A stretch of DNA of 64,000 nucleotides, from contig CAWCJL010000001.1 in assembly GCA_963795775.1 (NCBI GenBank), positions 1 through 64,000 of the forward strand, in the 5' to 3' direction. A program made the translations under genes and the position numbers. Positions 26,252 through 36,074 of the stretch are shown here, in pieces; the first letter of the stretch is position 1, and each line of letters opens with the position of its first letter. The notes under the pieces are model-generated. The model did no database searches and was not told the DNA's origin. It was given only the letters and a program-made list of their open reading frames with translations. Source of the stretch: CAWCJL01 sp963795775. GTDB lineage: Bacteria; Acidobacteriota; Terriglobia; Terriglobales; Acidobacteriaceae.

Positions 26252-27328
26252 CTAACCCGATGTGGGGTGCAAAGCCTTTGGGCGACCGGCCATCGTAATG
26301 GTCGATGTGAATGAGGCCGTGATTATGGTGGAGCGACGGTTCCGAGTCTGTCCTACTATGTCGGCCGAAGGTCGATCCCTTGAACCCCGGATCGGCTCCT
26401 GGTCTGCCCGATCTTTTGTACCAGCGAGATTGTTAGTGTAGCGCAGCGGATGAGTTGGTAAGTCCGCCGCCGTCGGGGGTGTGGAGAAGTGGGAAGCGCG
26501 TAGCGGTTTCCACTTCTCCATGCCCCAGCTATTTGCTACACAAGCCGCCGGCGCCGGTGGTCTGTAGCCTAGCGAAGAGTGTGGCCTGATCGTGTTGTAG
26601 TGAACTCGCCAGCGTTCTGCCAGCACTCGGATTTCCTTCAGCGAGTAGAAGATCTCGCCATTCAGAAACTCGTCTCGCAGCTTCGAGTTGAAGCTCTCGC
26701 AGTAGCCGTTCTCCCATGGACTACCCGGCTCTATGTACGCTGTCTTCGCTCCTGTTCCGGCAAGCCACTTGCGTAGACCCTGAGCGACGAACTCCGGGCC
26801 GTTATCGGAGCGAAGATGCTCCGGCACGCCTTTCGTCACCATCGCGTCGGCCAGCGCCTCGATCACCTTGGCCGAACTCCACCTTCGCTCCGGCCGGATC
26901 ATCAGGCACTCTCTGCTGTGCTCATCGATCAGGTTCAACATCCGCACCGTCCGGCCATCGTGCGTCCTCGCGCTCACGAAGTCGTAGCTCCACACATGGT
27001 TCGTGTGTTCAGGCCGTAGCCGTATGCACGATCCATCGTTGAACCACAGCCGTCCGCGTGGCTTCTGCCTTTGTGGTACCTTCAGCCCTTCGCGACGCCA
27101 GATGCGCTCCACGCGGTCCTTGCCCACTTGCCAGCCGTCCCGCTTCAGCAGCGCCGTGATCCGGCGGTAGCCATAGCGTCCGTACTGCGTGGCCAGCTCC
27201 ACGATGGCCCTCGTGAGTGCATCCTCGTCTTCGCGCTGTGTCAGCTGATAGCGTTGCGTGCCGCGTGGCTGGTTCACCAGCCGGCATGCCCAACGCTCGC
27301 TCATGCCGTTCGCCTGCGCATGATCCAC
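26252..27328 (-). CDS. IS3-family transposase OrfB (integrase core)
   Basis: The DDE integrase has up to 358 residues: HTH_21-like N-terminus YGRYGYRRITALLKRDG, then the catalytic acids in HVWSYDFV, LRSDNGPEF and SPWENGYCESFNSKLRDEF. It resembles IS407-group OrfB. It would normally be made as an OrfA-OrfB fusion by frameshifting from the gene upstream. The reading frame runs through the IS terminus at 26405 and adds about 50 residues of flanking sequence before stopping at 26252, so the native stop is missing or this copy is a chimera. Confidence 0.88.
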   Translation of the reverse strand: MDHAQANGMSERWACRLVNQPRGTQRYQLTQREDEDALTRAIVELATQYGRYGYRRITALLKRDGWQVGKDRVERIWRREGLKVPQRQKPRGRLWFNDGSCIRLRPEHTNHVWSYDFVSARTHDGRTVRMLNLIDEHSRECLMIRPERRWSSAKVIEALADAMVTKGVPEHLRSDNGPEFVAQGLRKWLAGTGAKTAYIEPGSPWENGYCESFNSKLRDEFLNGEIFYSLKEIRVLAERWRVHYNTIRPHSSLGYRPPAPAACVANSWGMEKWKPLRASHFSTPPTAADLPTHPLRYTNNLAGTKDRADQEPIRGSRDRPSADIVGQTRNRRSTIITASFTSTITMAGRPKALHPTSG

Positions 27329-27691
27329 CGCACAGCGCCGCCGCTCCGGGCTTAGAAGTTTCCCGAGGCGATGTCCTTCAACACCAGCTTCTCCAAACTC
27401 AGCTCACTCACCAGCCGCTTCAGCTTCGTGTTTTCCTGCTCCAGTTCCTTCAGCCGGCGCGCCTGGTCCACCTGCAGCCCACCGTACTCTTTCCGCCATC
27501 GATAGTAGGTCTGCTCGGTGATTCCACCTTCGCGACAGGCCACCGGTGTCGTCTTCCCATTCCCAACCGCGATCTCGATCTGCCGCAGCAAGCTCACAAT
27601 CTGCTCAGCCGTATGCTTCTTCCCCTTCGCCATCTCCCGCTCCTCTCATACCAGTGTGTCTCATCTCCACTGGTACAAAAGGAACCGGGCA
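26405..27691 (-). mobile_element. Complete IS3-family (IS407-like) insertion sequence
   Basis: The element is about 1287 bp, bounded by imperfect inverted repeats: TGCCCGATCTTTTGTACCAG at 26405-26424, and on the other strand TGCCCGGTTCCTTTTGTACC starting at 27691. It encodes OrfA and OrfB on the minus strand. No clear 3-4 bp target duplication flanks it (GTC on the left, CTC on the right), consistent with rearrangement after insertion. It interrupts or truncates the gene whose tail starts at 27692. Confidence 0.85.
27352..27633 (-). CDS. IS3-family transposase OrfA
   Basis: The 93-residue product has an HTH (AEQIVSLLRQIEIAVGNGKT to YYRWRKEYGG) followed by a leucine-zipper helix (QARRLKELEQENTKLKRLVS), ending LVLKDIASGNF as in IS407-type elements. 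It binds the IS ends; frameshifting near its end would yield the OrfAB transposase. Confidence 0.9.
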   Translation of the reverse strand: MAKGKKHTAEQIVSLLRQIEIAVGNGKTTPVACREGGITEQTYYRWRKEYGGLQVDQARRLKELEQENTKLKRLVSELSLEKLVLKDIASGNF

Positions 27692-28189
27692 CTCCACACT
27701 CACGCGTACTACAAGTACCGTTACGTGGATGGTCAACTGACATCGACACAGGACGACAATGATAAGGTGAATGGTACTGCCACATCGCTTCGAGAAGACG
27801 CTTTTAGCGGAGACGCAATAGGAAATGACTTAGCTACAGGCTTTGCTGGCGGCGTGATAGGGGAAGCCGTTGGTTCAGGATACAAAATCATAAACGCAAC
27901 GGCTGCGCCTAAGCCTCCGACACCGTTTGGAAACGTAGTAAACAACATCAAGCGACTTCAGAAAATCGCTGCCTGGAAAGCTGCGCAAGAACAGATTGGA
28001 AATCGTGCCAGCGCATACAACTCAGTCACGGGTGCGTTAGCTGGGAATGTAGGACTTCAAACTTGGTCAGCTTGGAGTAGTAACAGCAACGAATTCGACT
28101 GGCTTAATCTTCAAAACAACTCTGGGTGTGCCAGAACGGGTGCTTACGATTCCCAGGGTAACAGTACCGGATGGTCACCTTGTCAGTGA
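27692..28189 (+). pseudogene. C-terminal tail of an effector-like protein, 5'-truncated by the IS
   Basis: From the IS border an open frame of 166 codons runs to 28189 with no plausible start codon, so the 5' part is missing. Its sequence has YKYRYVDGQLTSTQDDNDK, a glycine-zipper stretch GNDLATGFAGGVIGEAVGSG, and a C-terminus rich in Asn, Ser, Trp with two cysteines. No family recognised. Glycine-rich helix plus variable tail followed by a small membrane protein is reminiscent of bacteriocin or RHS-toxin tails with an immunity gene, which is inference only. GC is well below the core genes. Confidence 0.45.
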
Positions 28190-28263
28190 TTGGCAATCAG
28201 GGGCGTTTTCCGTTATTTAGCTCGGCCTATCCACTATACGGTCGAAGATCTGGAAGGTGAGAT

Positions 28264-28938
28264 GTGGTTCAGCCAAATCAGAAAATAGGGGCGCGATTCT
28301 TATTCTTGAGCGGTGCTCTTGCGTTGTGCGGACTAGCAAGCTGGCAAGGGCTAGTCGCGGCGAGGAATAGCGGCGACAGCAGATGGACATTGATATTCGG
28401 GTTTATGTGTGTGTTGCTCCTCTTGGCTACCGTGCAGAGTATTGCACTTCCTCTGATTCGGCGGCTTGAGACTTCCTCCCCCGAATCAACAGGCGACAGT
28501 GCTAAGCGTGGCTTTGAACACGGCGAATATGTTGCCAAGCTTTCAGCACAAGACCGCGTGGTTGCCATACTCCTTGTAGGAGCCTTCATGCTGATCACGA
28601 CGTACCTTTGTGGCCATTTCTTTCCGATCTACATGCAGTGCATATCATTAGCGATGTTGGTCACTTTGTTCTGGATCGCCTACCGGTTCTCATTCACAAC
28701 TGTACGTTTTACAAGCAAGCAGATTACGGTGCGGTTATTCCCGTTCAACCCGTACTCCGAATCCTACGATGACGTCGAGTCGCTGAGAGCCCATCCAGGA
28801 AATTTGCGAATCCGCTTTGCAGATGGTCGAAGGCTGAATTTGTGGGCTGGTCTAGGCGATGCAGCAAAGATCGCTGCCATCCTCCAGCGCCGGGTTGAAG
28901 TTCTGCCACAGGTCGGCGGGAGGGGACGGTCTATATAG
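28264..28938 (+). CDS. Four-helix membrane protein, possible immunity protein
   Basis: The product has 224 residues. Helices are predicted at about 12-32, 40-65, 98-120 and 124-143, followed by a cytoplasmic PH-like beta domain (about 145-215) with FTSKQITVRLFPFNPYSESY and LRIRFADGRRLNLWAGLGD. GTG start preceded by AAGGTGAG. It lies 74 bp after the effector-like tail in the same direction; toxin-immunity pairs often have this layout, but no direct evidence exists. Otherwise hypothetical. Confidence 0.55.
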   Translation: MVQPNQKIGARFLFLSGALALCGLASWQGLVAARNSGDSRWTLIFGFMCVLLLLATVQSIALPLIRRLETSSPESTGDSAKRGFEHGEYVAKLSAQDRVVAILLVGAFMLITTYLCGHFFPIYMQCISLAMLVTLFWIAYRFSFTTVRFTSKQITVRLFPFNPYSESYDDVESLRAHPGNLRIRFADGRRLNLWAGLGDAAKIAAILQRRVEVLPQVGGRGRSI

Positions 28939-29192
28939 CCCCTCCGATTGGAACCGGGATGTCGTTATGACGGGAGGCCAACGTTAGGATGCAGCGCAAT
29001 GTTGTGCGCCCAACGGGCATTTACGGTGTCCAGCTTTACCGGCAAAGAACGTGACGCTGAATCAGGAATGGACGCAAGGGCGGCATCATTGTATGGAATC
29101 GTGCTGGCCCAGACAGGATCATGAGAGCCTTTCAAGAACTGGATGCCGCGCTACCTGGCACCAGTTCGTAGGTGACTTCCACGAAACCCTCT

Positions 29193-29242
29193 GGAGAACC
29201 CTCCGGAGAACCCTCCGGTCTGTTGAAACCCGCAATATCGGG
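29193..29242. repeat. Repeat block A with GGAGAACCCTCC duplication and hairpin
   Basis: GGAGAACCCTCC occurs twice in tandem (29193-29204, 29205-29216), followed by the short inverted repeat CCCGCAATATCGGG at 29229-29242. A related block lies at 29715-29752. Confidence 0.65.
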
Positions 29243-29714
29243 CCAAAGGGCCAGTCACCTCACGGCCCATCGTTGATAGGTGCGGCGGATCACAATAGGG
29301 GCATTGTTCCTCTTTGATAGGTTTGTCGATATTCAAATCCGATGATAGCCGACCTTGGGTGTTCTGAGCCACACTGATTCTTCCTCCAATCAGCGAGTGA
29401 CCCGTCGCTTGAGAGCCTCAGCGTTGACATCGACGGCGCTTTGGCTGAACCGACCTTCCGTAAGGCGGGATCAATTCTCTCAGTCATCCCAAGAGTGTGC
29501 CGGCACGCGGTCTACAAACGCCTGCACCATGTCAGCCGTGCTCACTGGCTGATGTTAAAGCGATGGGATCACCGGAAAGATAGTGGCGCCCGCATCTGCA
29601 GCGAGCTGCATATTGCGCAAGTGAGCCTTTCTTGAAAGGCGACGCGAAAACCGGACTTCGATCCGCGGGTGCGGAGAAGTCCACCTTCGAATCCTGCCGT
29701 TCATGGGGTTCTGG

Positions 29715-29752
29715 AGAACTCTCCGGTCCGGTGAGAAGCCCGCAATATCGGG
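29715..29752. repeat. Repeat block B
   Basis: GAGAACTCTCCGGTC is followed by GAAGCCCGCAATATCGGG, ending with the same CCCGCAATATCGGG hairpin (29739-29752) and downstream GCCAAA as block A, about 510 bp away. The shared layout indicates one dispersed element family. Confidence 0.65.
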
Positions 29753-29809
29753 CCAAAAGGGCGGGTATTCGCTATTCGGTCCAGCGAGAAGGAAGAGATT
29801 CAGACTTGC

Positions 29810-29902
29810 TGGCGGAGAGTGAGGGATTCGAACCCTCGATAGAGCTTTTGACCCTATAACGGTTTAGCAAACCGCCGCCTTCAGCCTCTCGGCCAACTCT
29901 CC
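29810..29902 (-). tRNA. tRNA-Ser (GCU anticodon)
   Basis: Reverse complement folds as a class II tRNA. The acceptor GGAGAGT/ACTCTCC, the D-arm with GGCCGAGAGG, an anticodon loop TTTGCTAAA with GCT, a long variable arm, and a T-arm GAGGGTTCGAATCCCTC are all visible. CCA is encoded (29810-29812). It sits at the boundary between the mosaic island and core genes, a typical integration site. Confidence 0.95.
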
Positions 29903-30075
29903 GCATGGCACATGGGTGTGCTGCAGTCGAGTATAACGTAATGCCACACCCGCGCCCATCCCTTTTCCGCGGGCCGTCCCTCCTGGGGAACCGCATGCGT
30001 CAGCCCCGCATTAACCGCGCCGCAGCGCGGCGAGGAAAACCTCATTCCTCCTCCGCCATCCAGTACAGTTCCGGT

Positions 30076-31432
30076 ATGCCCGCAGCGCCTCCTGCGCCGC
30101 CATTCGGTCGCGCCCGCAAGCTCAGCCTCCTGCCCCTCGTCGCCGCCACCTTCTTCATGGTCTCGGGAGGCCCCTACGGCATCGAGGACATCCTGGGCGG
30201 CGCCGGTTATGGCTGGGCGCTTCTTCTGCTCGTCCTGGTGCCTCTGTTCTGGAGTCTTCCCACCGCCTTCATGATCGGCGAGTTGGCCACCGCCATCCCT
30301 GCAGAGGGCGGCTTTTATGTCTGGGTACGGCGCGCGCTCGGGCCGTTCTGGGGCTTTCAGGAGGCCTGGCTCTCACTGGCGGCCAGCATCTTCGACATGG
30401 CCATCTATCCCACCCTCTTTGTCCTCTATCTCGGCCGCATCGCCCCGGGCTGGACGGCCGGCCACCGCGCCGTTTTCTGGTCACTCGCCGTTATCGCGCT
30501 TTCCTGCGCGCTGAACCTCAGCGGCGCTTTCCGCGTCGGCGAAGGCTCGGTCCTGCTCTTCGTCCTTTTGCTTGCTGCCCTTTGTGGTGCTGACCGCTGC
30601 CGGATTCGCCCACGGCTTTCACGCGGGGCATGCGGCAGGCGCCCTGCACCTCACTCATCCGGCCGATTTCACCACCGCCCTGCTGGTCGCGCTCTGGAAC
30701 TACATGGGGTGGGACAACGCTTCCACCGTGGCGCAGGAAGTAGAGCATCCCCGCCGCAACTACCCCCGCGCCATCTTCGGCGCGGTCGCCATCGTTACGC
30801 TCAGCTACGTGCTGCCCATCGCCGCGGTGGGCGTGGCCGGCATGCCCACCGCGCAGTTCACCACTGGCGCCTGGGCCGATGCCGCCCACACCTTCGTCGG
30901 CCCCGTGCTGGGCCTGCTCATCGTCATCGGCGGCATGATCAACGGCTTCGGCATGTTCAACGCGCTGGTGCTTTCGTACTCGCGCCTGCCGCTGGCGCTG
31001 GCTCAGGACGGCCTGCTGCCACGCGCCTTCACCCGACTCAACCGCCACGGCGTCCCCTGGGTTGCGGTTCTGTTCTGCTCCGCCGGATGGGCGTTCGCGT
31101 TGCGCTTCAGCTTCGAGCGGCTCATCTCGCTCGATCTCATCCTCTACGGCGCCAGCCTGCTGCTGGAGTTTGTCGCACTCGCCGTGCTGCGGGTGCGAGA
31201 GCCCGATCTTGCCCGGCCTTTTCGCGTGCCCGGCGGCCTCGCTGCCGTCTGCCTTACCGGAGCACTCCCCATGGCGCTGATGGCCTATGCTCTGTGGGCC
31301 TCCCGCGGGGAGCGCATGGCGCACCTGCCCGCTCTCCTCTTCGGAGCGATCCTGGCCGCGCTCGGGCCGCTGCTCTACGGCATCGCCCGGGTGCTGGGCC
31401 GCCCGCCGCGCCAGGGTGCAAAGGCGCTCTGA
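30076..31432 (+). pseudogene. APC-superfamily amino acid permease, frameshifted
   Basis: Two consecutive frames together encode one permease of about 451 residues with 12 helices. Frame one, 30076 to about 30570, has the family opening LSLLPLVAATFFMVSGGPYG, EDILGGAGYGWAL and GELATAIPAEGGFYVWV. Frame two, about 30572-31432, continues with LPFVVLTAAGFAHG, NYMGWDNASTVAQEVEHP and FNALVLSYSRLPLALAQDG. One extra base near 30566-30571 (CTTTTGCTTGCTGCCC) separates them. The intact protein would import amino acids or polyamines across the inner membrane. The rest is well preserved, so either a very recent mutation or a base-calling error. Confidence 0.88.
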
Positions 31433-31473
31433 TCCCGCAACCTTCGCCTCAGGCGCGCCGGCAGACCGGCCCG

Positions 31474-32019
31474 CTACACCTGCACCGGATGCGCCTTCTT
31501 GTTCTCCTGGAACCGGTGCGCGGCCTCAATCACCCGGTCGCGCGCCACGCCGGCATCCTTCCAGCCCTTGATCTCCACCCGCTTGCCTTCCAGGTCCTTG
31601 TAGATCGAGAAGAAGTGCGTGATCTCCTTGAGCATGTGCGGATACACCTCGGAGTAGTTCCACACATCGGTGTAGCGCGGATTGTTCTTGCCCACCGCCA
31701 GCACCTTCTCATCCGGTATTCCCTGGTCCAGCATCTCCATCAGCCCGATCGGCCGCACCTGCATCACGCAACCGGGAAAGCTCGGCGCATCCACCAGCAC
31801 CAGCACATCCAGCGGGTCGCCGTCTTCGCTCAGCGTAGATGGAATAAAGCCGTAATCCCCCGGGTAGTGCACCGGGGAGTACAGGTTTCTATCCAGCCGG
31901 AAGACGTGGAGCTTCTTGTCGTATTCGTACTTGTTAATGCCTTCCGCCGGAATTTCGATCACGGCGTCGATCACTTCCGGGCTGTTCGGCCCAATAGGGA
32001 GTTCAAGGTAATTGACCAT
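31474..32019 (-). CDS. ppa: Inorganic pyrophosphatase, family I
   Basis: The product has about 181 residues. The family I signature DGDPLDVLVL carries the metal-binding aspartates; EIPAEGINKYEYDK near the N-terminus and HYPGDYGFIPSTL supply phosphate-binding Lys, Tyr and Arg positions. It hydrolyses cytoplasmic pyrophosphate to drive biosynthesis. AGGA lies about 8 bp before the ATG at 32019; an in-frame GTG precedes it. Convergent with the permease gene. Confidence 0.96.
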   Translation of the reverse strand: MVNYLELPIGPNSPEVIDAVIEIPAEGINKYEYDKKLHVFRLDRNLYSPVHYPGDYGFIPSTLSEDGDPLDVLVLVDAPSFPGCVMQVRPIGLMEMLDQGIPDEKVLAVGKNNPRYTDVWNYSEVYPHMLKEITHFFSIYKDLEGKRVEIKGWKDAGVARDRVIEAAHRFQENKKAHPVQV

Positions 32020-32045
32020 CACGATTCCTATCTGAAAAGACGTAT

Positions 32046-32231
32046 TGTCATCCCGAGTGCGTCATCGGATCTGCTCATTGATCTTCTCACCCGGAGCGCT
32101 CGCCGATGCTCCCACGCAAACCGCACCATGCTCCCGAGCCTGGCCGAGCGCCCTCACTCGTCATTCAAACGCCACTCTCTCTCATCCCGAGCGCCCTTGC
32201 TTGTCATCCCGAGCGTAGCCGAGGGATCTGC
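32046..32231. repeat. Dispersed GTCATCCCGAGC-type repeats
   Basis: TGTCATCCCGAG begins at 32046, a partial CTCATCCCGAGCG at 32181, and TTGTCATCCCGAGCGTAGCC at 32201 running to GAGGGATCTGC (32231). The same family forms a cluster after glmS. These fill the ppa-purS spacer. Confidence 0.7.
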
Positions 32232-32291
32232 TTTTCCGCCCCGCAGACCGCCTCCGAACCCAAGCCGGCCCAGACGCTATAATCAGCCACG

Positions 32292-32537
32292 ATGAAAGCT
32301 CATGTCTACGTCACACTGAAGCGCACGGTGCTCGACCCGCAGGGCCAGACCATCCAGGCCGCGCTAAGAAAGATGCAATACGCCGGCGTCGAAGACGTCC
32401 GCCAGGGCAAATACTTCGTCCTCACCCTCGCCCCTTCGCTCGAAGGCCAGGCCGCGGAGCAGGAAGTCGAGCGCATCGCCCGCGAAGTCCTCACCAACCC
32501 CGTCATCGAGGAGTTCACCTACAAGCTCGAGGGCTGA
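32292..32537 (+). CDS. purS: Phosphoribosylformylglycinamidine synthase subunit PurS
   Basis: The 81-residue product matches PurS: AHVYVTLKRTVLDPQGQTIQ, then ALRKMQYAGVEDVRQGKYF. PurS bridges PurL and PurQ in the multi-subunit FGAM synthase of purine synthesis. It usually lies beside purQ or purL; here it stands alone between ppa and glmS, so the partners are elsewhere. Confidence 0.93.
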   Translation: MKAHVYVTLKRTVLDPQGQTIQAALRKMQYAGVEDVRQGKYFVLTLAPSLEGQAAEQEVERIAREVLTNPVIEEFTYKLEG

Positions 32538-32617
32538 GCCGGCCATCAGGCTCTGGCCAAGTCCTTCTGCGCCGATCTGCATTCGGCTCGCCTTGCCGCA
32601 CCCGCTACAATCTCCCC

Positions 32618-34504
<1,887 letters not shown>

Positions 34505-34517
34505 CAAACTCCGCGCC

Positions 34518-34918
34518 TGTCATCCTGAGCGAGCGAAGCGAGTCGAAGGACCGGCGCACCCTGTCATCCTGAGCGAGCGAAGCGTAGCCGAAGGACCTGC
34601 GCACCCTGTCATCCTGAGCGAGCGAAGCGAGTCGAAGGACCTGCGGTTGCCCTTTCCGCATCCCGAGCGCGCCCCCACGCACTGTCATCCCGAGCGAACG
34701 GAGTGAGCCGAGGGATCTGCTTCCTCTCGGCCCCACCACGAAAACCGGGGTGCCCCATCCTTTGGGCCACGACACAACACCGCTCCAGATATCCACTCCA
34801 GCGCAAAGGGTGGGAAACCACAGAAGCGCGCCTGTCATCCTGAGCGAAGCGCAGCGCAGCCGAAGGACCCGCGTTTCACTTTTGCCTGTCATCCCGAGCG
34901 CAGCCGAGGGATCTGCTG
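34518..34918. repeat. Cluster of six GTCATCCTGAGC-type repeats
   Basis: Copies start at 34518, 34562, 34607, 34683, 34833 and 34887. Consensus core is TGTCATCCTGAGCGAGCGAA followed by GCGAGTCGAAGGACCTGC; some copies have CCCGAG and GAGGGATCTGC instead. TCCT and AGGA ends and CGA/TCG pairs give each copy imperfect dyad symmetry. They occupy the whole 450-bp glmS-reductase spacer, which has no gene. Related single copies occur at 32046, 32201 and about 35898. Confidence 0.85.
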
Positions 34919-34956
34919 TTCGATTTTCCGCAGTGCAGCCTTAGAATGGGAAAACC

Positions 34957-35760
34957 TTGGAACGCCAGCTCTCCACCGCCCGCCTCCTCCGCAAGCTCCT
35001 CCTCTCCGAGCGCACCCAGTGCTTTCACCTCGAGTTCGCCGTCGAAGGCGCCGACCACTTCGCCTTCGTCCCCGGCCAGTTCGTCTCCACTGTCGCCGTG
35101 GACAGCCGCGGCAAGCACCAGACCCGCGCCTACTCCATCGCCTCCGCACCCCGGCGTAACGAATTCGATCTCTGCGTCAACCGCGTGGAGGAGGGCTTTT
35201 TCTCCAACCTCCTCTGCGACCTCGAGCCCGGACAGACCGTCCAGTTCCACGGCCCCCACGGCATGTTTCTCCTCCGCAACCCGCTCACGGACAGCATCCT
35301 TATCGCTACCGGCACCGGTATCGCGCCAATGCGCGGCTTCGTCGAACACCTCTTCCCGGACCATGCGCCCGACAACGCGCCGGACGGCGCTCGTGACCTC
35401 GCCCAGGGCAAGACCATCACCCTGGTCTACGGCACCCGCCACACCTCGGAGCTCTACTACCAGGAGTACTTCGAGCGCGTCGCCGCCGCGCACCCCAACT
35501 TTCGCTACATCACCACCCTCAGCCGCGCGCACGAAGGCTGGCAAGGTGCCCGCGGTTACGTGCAGGAGCATGTGGAGCAGATCGTTCGCGCCCACCCCAG
35601 CTTTTCTCTCGATGGCGCCGCCCCGGTGGCCGAAGCCCCGGCGCACTTCAGCATGCACGCCTACATCTGCGGCCTCAACGAAATGGTCTCCGCCAACCGC
35701 GAACGCCTCAAATCCCTCGGCTGGGATCGCAAGCAGATCATCTTCGAACGGTACGACTGA
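34957..35760 (+). CDS. Ferredoxin--NADP reductase-like flavoprotein
   Basis: The 267-residue product has an FAD-binding domain with the AYSIAS motif (RxYS type: TRAYSIASAP), an NAD(P) domain beginning ILIATGTGIAPMRGF, and IICG-equivalent YICGLNEMV near the C-terminus. It transfers electrons between NAD(P)H and a ferredoxin/flavodoxin or similar carrier. The only plausible start is TTG at 34957; ATG at 34946 is out of frame. Repeat clusters flank the gene on both sides. Confidence 0.85.
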   Translation: MERQLSTARLLRKLLLSERTQCFHLEFAVEGADHFAFVPGQFVSTVAVDSRGKHQTRAYSIASAPRRNEFDLCVNRVEEGFFSNLLCDLEPGQTVQFHGPHGMFLLRNPLTDSILIATGTGIAPMRGFVEHLFPDHAPDNAPDGARDLAQGKTITLVYGTRHTSELYYQEYFERVAAAHPNFRYITTLSRAHEGWQGARGYVQEHVEQIVRAHPSFSLDGAAPVAEAPAHFSMHAYICGLNEMVSANRERLKSLGWDRKQIIFERYD

Positions 35761-35950
35761 TCGCGCCGGCCCTCTGGTCTTGTTTATCCCTTCGGGAAGT
35801 TTGGCGTAGTAATTGCCCCAACCTGCCACAATAGAAATAGGGGATCAGTTCGGAACCAGGATTCGCGCTTCCGCAGGGGGGATCGTCGCCCTCCGCCGTC
35901 ATCCTGAACGAAGTGAAGAATGGATGGAAAAGCCTGGTGCAACCAGCAAT

Positions 35951-36057
35951 AAGTCCAATAGGCAGAGGACTTTAGCCGTAAGTCCTTTATTAGCAGGACT
36001 TTGCGCGTAGGCCCGGAGCTTAAGTCCTTTGCCTGCAGGACTTTAGATCGAAAGTCC
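35951..36057. repeat. Alternating AGGACTT / AAGTCCT hairpin array
   Basis: AGGACTT occurs at 35966, 35995 and 36037, and its complement AAGTCCT at 35980 and 36022, with AAGTCC at 35951 and 36052. Neighbouring copies can pair in alternative ways, for instance 35966-35972 with 35980-35986 (7-bp stem, 7-base loop). It lies between convergent genes, 17 bp from the end of the LytTR regulator, and could act as a bidirectional terminator. The 35761-36074 spacer holds no gene. Confidence 0.75.
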
Positions 36058-36074
36058 GGGGGGGTGGGGGGTGC

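Larger units (their letters stand above)
28939..29809. other. Gene-free accessory spacer
   Basis: About 870 bp between the membrane protein gene and tRNA-Ser. Only short frames without motifs are present. It contains two related repeat blocks (29193-29242 and 29715-29752), listed separately. Probably decayed island sequence. Confidence 0.5.

Noticed and set aside
29905..32295. 796-residue plus-strand frame
   Set aside because: Its first part is the permease, but after about 30570 it runs out of frame through the permease, antisense through ppa and repeats; not one protein.
32538..32617. glmS ribozyme
   Set aside because: The leader is only 80 bp after purS and shows no double-pseudoknot-like core.
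34518..34918. CRISPR array
   Set aside because: Copies are unevenly spaced, diverge in sequence and also occur elsewhere; no unique spacers of constant length and no cas genes.
34946..35809. 287-residue Ser/Pro-rich plus frame
   Set aside because: Same strand but different frame from the ferredoxin-NADP reductase-like gene; low-complexity shadow.
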